A DNA stretch of 8,092 nucleotides from Bdellovibrio sp. (GTDB lineage Bacteria; Bdellovibrionota; Bdellovibrionia; Bdellovibrionales; Bdellovibrionaceae), in assembly GCA_017745015.1 (NCBI GenBank), contig JAGIAF010000147.1:1-8092 (forward strand). Reading direction: 5' to 3'. Shown here in pieces: positions 5,975 through 8,092 of this stretch. The translations under genes were made by a program, and so were the position numbers. Every line of letters begins with the position of its first letter. The first letter of the stretch is position 1. Under the pieces are notes generated by a model. The model searched no databases and was not told where the DNA came from. It saw only the letters and a program-made list of their open reading frames with translations.

Positions 5975-6002
5975 AAAACCCCAGCCACAAGCTGGGGTTT
6001 TT
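5975..6002. terminator. Bidirectional intrinsic terminator between convergent genes
   Basis: An 11-bp perfect stem AAAACCCCAGC / GCTGGGGTTTT with loop CACAA. On the plus strand it ends in TTTTT (5998-6002); on the minus strand in TTTTCTTTT. It lies between the stop of the plus gene (5971) and the stop of the minus gene (6007), so it serves both transcripts. Confidence 0.93.
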
Positions 6003-6006
6003 CATT

Positions 6007-6444
6007 CTAGAAATCTAACTGACAGGTCAAGGTTCTCTTTGGAAATAGAAAACCTACGTAAGTGTTGTAGGCAGCATTGCGTTCATCCCAATTCTTCTCA
6101 TATTTTGCACGACCAACAAATTTGAGATTGCTGTTTTCCATGCTCAATTCAATTTCTACATGGCGCTCAACCGACTTGCCATACATATCAAAAGCCTGCG
6201 CCCAAGTTCCAATGCATGTGATATCGGGTTTCGTGTAAGTCATAGGCCCCCAGGCACCCGGCTCACAATGAACTTCTGCGGTGTTGTACGCGTCTCGTAG
6301 CTGACCTACCAAAGTATCATTCACTCGAACCAAATTGAGCGCATAGGCATTGCCTGCAGCCTTGCAGTCTACAACATCAATTGAAAGCGCCATGGCAGAA
6401 GAAGTCGCAAATACCGTTAGTAACATTCCAATAAGTTTTTTCAT
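6007..6444 (-). CDS. Small exported protein divergent from lysR
   Basis: A 145-residue protein, not assignable to a named family. The signal peptide is clear: K2/K3, hydrophobic core, cleavage after AMA (residue 19). The mature part has four Cys (27, 60, 77, 141), likely two disulfides, and a strand-rich pattern with aromatic stretches such as EPGAWGPMTY (61-70) and ERNAAYNTYVGFLF (121-134). This would suit a small beta-sandwich or barrel, but the fold is a guess. The start is supported by AAGGGGG (complement of 6450-6456) 5 nt before the ATG. The gene is head-to-head with the LysR-type regulator at 6535 across 90 bp, the classic layout for a LysR target, so it is the best candidate for regulation by that protein. 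It ends at the bidirectional terminator. Confidence 0.85.
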   Translation of the reverse strand: MKKLIGMLLTVFATSSAMALSIDVVDCKAAGNAYALNLVRVNDTLVGQLRDAYNTAEVHCEPGAWGPMTYTKPDITCIGTWAQAFDMYGKSVERHVEIELSMENSNLKFVGRAKYEKNWDERNAAYNTYVGFLFPKRTLTCQLDF

Positions 6445-6481
6445 AAAAGCCCCCTTTTCTTGTTCTCAGATTTATTTAATC

Positions 6482-6516
6482 TTGAGGTATATGTAAAATA
6501 TGATAATGGTTATGAT
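6482..6516. promoter_or_regulatory. Candidate LysR-type operator/promoter region
   Basis: In the 90-bp divergent spacer, 6500-6516 is a near-palindrome ATGATAA-TGG-TTATGAT with one mismatched pair. It also contains TATGAT twice (6499-6504, 6511-6516) exactly 12 bp apart. TAAAAT (6494-6499) is a plausible -10 for lysR, with a weak TTTATT at 6471-6476 after 17 bp. On the other strand TTTACA (6490-6495) is a possible -35 for the small exported gene. It does not fit the T-N11-A LysR box exactly, so binding is inferred from layout. The lysR ribosome-binding site is AGGTGA at 6523-6528. Confidence 0.35.
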
Positions 6517-6534
6517 CTTAATAGGTGATTACTT

Positions 6535-7383
6535 ATGAAATACCGCATCCGAGATATCGAGAATTTTGTGGCAACTGCCGGTTGCAAAACAATCATTCAA
6601 GCTGCAACCAAGCTGGAGATCAGTCAGCCTGCCCTCTCTGAAAGCTTGAAGCGCCTCGAAGGCGACGTGGGCGCGACTTTGTTCTATCGGTCACGTTCAG
6701 GTATTGAGCTCACTCCCAGCGGCAAAGTTTTTCTTACGAAAGCTCAGGATCTGATTCGCTCACTGCATGATTTGGAATTTCCAACCGACAAAGACTCTGT
6801 TTTTGCAGGGCGCTCCATCACAATTGGCTGCCATGTCACAGTGGCTCAGTACACTTTGCCAAAAGCCCTTCGCTACATTCGCGCCGAAGCCCACGACTAT
6901 CGCGTGGAACTTCGTCATGATCTTTCTCGTAACATCCAAGCCGATATTCAGCGTGGAGCCATTGACGTGGGAATTGTCATCAATCCTGCGGAAATCCCCG
7001 ACATCGTGATTCAAAAGCTGACCACGGATACGGTCGCCGTTTGGAAAGGCAAAGGTTCAGTTGATACAGAGACAATCATCTGCAACAACAGTCTTTTCCA
7101 GACACAATCAATTTTAAAGAAGTGGAAAAACAAAGCGCCGAAAATCATTAATACCGACAGTTTAGAACTGATTTGCAGTTTGGTGAATGAAAATATCGGC
7201 TATGGAATTGCACCCGCTCGTGCGGTGGATAATTCGGGATTTAAACTGGAGCAAGTAGCAGGTTTACCGACATTCACCGACGAAGTGTGCTTAGTCTACC
7301 GTCCAGAGTTTGGAAAAACTCCGGCAGAAAAAATCGTCATAGAGGGAATTAAAAGATCGCTCGGCGTGAGCAAGAAAAGCTAG
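6535..7383 (+). CDS. LysR-type transcriptional regulator
   Basis: A 282-residue LysR-family regulator, slightly shorter than the usual 300 or so. The N-terminal winged helix-turn-helix is unmistakable: a recognition region with ISQPALSESLKRLEGDVGATLF at 29-50 interrupted only by typical substitutions, then R52-x-R54-x-G56 and LTPSGKVFL (59-67). A linker helix (about 64-85) is followed by the periplasmic-binding-protein-like effector domain (about 92-275), with family landmarks GAIDVGIVINP (141-151) and NENIGYGIAPA (218-228). Members usually act as tetramers and switch on a small-molecule ligand, which cannot be read from sequence. AGGTGA lies 6 nt before the ATG. It is divergent from the gene at 6007, the likely target along with itself, and convergent with the gene at 7380. 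The two stop codons interlock in a single CTAG. Confidence 0.96.
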   Translation: MKYRIRDIENFVATAGCKTIIQAATKLEISQPALSESLKRLEGDVGATLFYRSRSGIELTPSGKVFLTKAQDLIRSLHDLEFPTDKDSVFAGRSITIGCHVTVAQYTLPKALRYIRAEAHDYRVELRHDLSRNIQADIQRGAIDVGIVINPAEIPDIVIQKLTTDTVAVWKGKGSVDTETIICNNSLFQTQSILKKWKNKAPKIINTDSLELICSLVNENIGYGIAPARAVDNSGFKLEQVAGLPTFTDEVCLVYRPEFGKTPAEKIVIEGIKRSLGVSKKS

Positions 7384-7778
7384 CGACGGCAGTTATCTAG
7401 GAACACCGTTCTTGGCTTGATGTTGCTTTCCATTGTCTGAAAATCGCGAGCCGAGCCCTTGCCGGTTTTATAATTGATTTGCACCGATTGCTTTGAAAAC
7501 ACCATACCCAAACGGCGTTTTGAAGATTCCAAGTGAAGCCCCTCATCGTTGTTTTGCTTCACAACTTCTGCCACATCGACATTGATAAAAATCGACGGCG
7601 TGTCTTTGTATTGCCCCTCGACGATCACATTTCCACGCTCCGTCAAAGAGACTGTATAACTCTCCACATGAGCCATATTGGCTTGAACGGAACCACGGCA
7701 AGTTACCACCACCTCATTGGCCTGCGCCAACTGAGCACCCATTACCAACGCTGCTGTAAGAGATAGAATTTTGATCAT
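7380..7778 (-). CDS. Small exported protein convergent with lysR
   Basis: A 132-residue protein of unknown family. The signal peptide is standard: K3, hydrophobic core ILSLTAALVMG, cleavage after AQA (residue 20). The mature protein (about 112 residues) alternates short strands and has just two Cys, C27 near its start and C130 near its end. A single disulfide tying the termini of a small beta-rich domain is plausible. The start is backed by GGAGG (complement of 7783-7787) 4 nt before the ATG, which may be held in a leader stem. No intrinsic terminator follows; its 3' end overlaps the lysR stop by 4 nt, so the two convergent transcripts must overlap. Topology resembles the other small secreted proteins nearby, but I see no convincing sequence similarity to them. 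Confidence 0.85.
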   Translation of the reverse strand: MIKILSLTAALVMGAQLAQANEVVVTCRGSVQANMAHVESYTVSLTERGNVIVEGQYKDTPSIFINVDVAEVVKQNNDEGLHLESSKRRLGMVFSKQSVQINYKTGKGSARDFQTMESNIKPRTVFLDNCRR

Positions 7779-7782
7779 AGGG

Positions 7783-7809
7783 CCTCCGAGGTTCTGATGA
7801 CGACGGAGG
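7783..7809 (-). promoter_or_regulatory. Stem that could sequester the ribosome-binding site of the 7380 gene
   Basis: In the transcript of the minus-strand gene, CCUCCG (complement of 7804-7809) is exactly complementary to CGGAGG (complement of 7783-7788), which contains the Shine-Dalgarno. The loop is 15 nt. A six-pair GC-rich stem covering the ribosome-binding site could limit translation. On the genomic plus strand this is CCTCCG and CGGAGG as inverted repeats. Confidence 0.4.
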
Positions 7810-7846
7810 TATTACAAAAGCTATGCCCTGTGGGAACACGCTCTAT

Positions 7847-7875
7847 TGCTTATAAATGGGTCCTCGCTGCTTATA
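7847..7875. repeat. 8-bp direct repeat spaced by two helical turns
   Basis: TGCTTATA occurs at 7847-7854 and 7868-7875, a period of 21 bp. On the minus strand these read TATAAGCA, each containing a -10-like TATAAG, upstream of the exported gene at 7380-7778. It may be duplicated protein-binding half-sites or alternative -10 elements. No convincing -35 pairs with either. Confidence 0.35.
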
Positions 7876-7941
7876 TACTGCGCGAGAGTGAAGAAAACAC
7901 AGGGTCTAACGGCGTTGGGTTCACCTAAGACACCTCATAAC

Positions 7942-7960
7942 CACCGCCACGGTGGCGGTG
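7942..7960. repeat. GC-rich perfect hairpin without a T-tract
   Basis: CACCGCCA (7942-7949), loop CGG, TGGCGGTG (7953-7960): an 8-bp perfect GC-rich stem in otherwise A/T-richer intergenic DNA. The plus side continues AAACTGAAC and the minus side GTTATGAGG, so it lacks the U-run of an intrinsic terminator. It could be a REP-like element, a factor-dependent pause site or a leader structure. The rest of 7779-7982 shows only the elements listed separately. Confidence 0.5.
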
Positions 7961-7982
7961 AAACTGAACATTTCGCGACTCA

Positions 7983-8092
7983 ATGATTATAAGTTTTAAC
8001 ACTCATCTTCCAAGCTACCAATCACCAAAACACCTCACGAAAGAAGAATTTACGAAGAAATCAACGACGCAACCCTGGCAAGTCTTTAATGC
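7983..8092 (+). CDS. Possible start of a protein-coding gene running off the right edge
   Basis: An ATG at 7983 opens a frame that stays open for 36 codons to the window edge (MIISFNTHLPSY at the start, TTQPWQVFNA at the end). It is Lys/Thr/Gln-rich and has no signal peptide, unlike every other unassigned gene here. No good Shine-Dalgarno precedes it (upstream is TTTCGCGACTCA), and 36 codons can be open by chance. I keep it because the composition is protein-like and because otherwise 7779-8092 would be a 314-base gap. Family not recognised; nothing about function can be said. Confidence 0.4.
   Translation, partial: MIISFNTHLPSYQSPKHLTKEEFTKKSTTQPWQVFN

Noticed and set aside
7804..7855. Plus-strand GGAGGT (7804-7809) and a 10-codon frame from ATG 7823
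   Set aside because: The spacing (13 nt) is too long and the frame stops after ten codons; the GGAGG is better explained as the complement of the anti-Shine-Dalgarno arm of the minus-strand leader.
7942..7960. Intrinsic terminator in the right intergenic region
   Set aside because: A stable GC stem, but followed by AAACTGAAC on plus and GTTATGAGG on minus, so no U-run on either strand.

Overview
The window looks chromosomal and comes from a Gram-negative bacterium with a large secretome. My best guess is a Bdellovibrio-like predatory bacterium (Bdellovibrionota). This is inferred from the GC content (high 40s by eye), the run of short uncharacterised Sec-exported proteins and the secreted peptidoglycan-active enzyme; no single marker proves it. 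I see no tRNA, rRNA, CRISPR array, insertion sequence or other mobile element.

Layout: (1) 1-907, minus strand: the first 302 codons of rpsA (ribosomal protein S1), cut by the left edge. (2) 908-1141: a divergent intergenic region with promoter-like elements and a 16-bp near-palindrome. (3) 1142-2422, plus: an exported alpha/alpha-toroid protein with a textbook QW motif and two acidic motifs like those of class II terpene cyclases. (4) 2533-4256, plus: a two-gene operon with an ATGA stop/start overlap. It encodes a 435-residue exported protein (Pro/Gly linker, DKLGHF motif) and a 139-residue exported protein, and ends in a strong terminator. (5) 4446-5971, plus: a second two-gene operon. It encodes an SH3-like plus lytic-transglycosylase-like protein and a small exported protein overlapping it by 16 nt, ending in a bidirectional terminator. 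(6) 6007-6444, minus: a small exported protein, divergent from a LysR-type regulator at 6535-7383, plus. (7) 7380-7778, minus: another small exported protein whose stop codon interlocks with the lysR stop. (8) 7779-8092: mostly non-coding, with a possible ribosome-binding-site-sequestering stem, an 8-bp direct repeat, a GC-rich hairpin and perhaps the start of a gene running off the right edge.

How the genes fit together: apart from rpsA, lysR and the uncertain end fragment, all seven complete genes carry a convincing N-terminal export signal. This is therefore an envelope/secretome neighbourhood, organised as short operons, beside a housekeeping ribosomal gene. The LysR regulator most likely controls itself and the divergent small exported protein. 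The two coupled pairs (2533/3837 and 4446/5531) are the best candidates for undescribed functional partnerships. The toroid protein is the most unusual single gene, because its fold is usually associated with cytoplasmic or membrane-face terpenoid enzymes.
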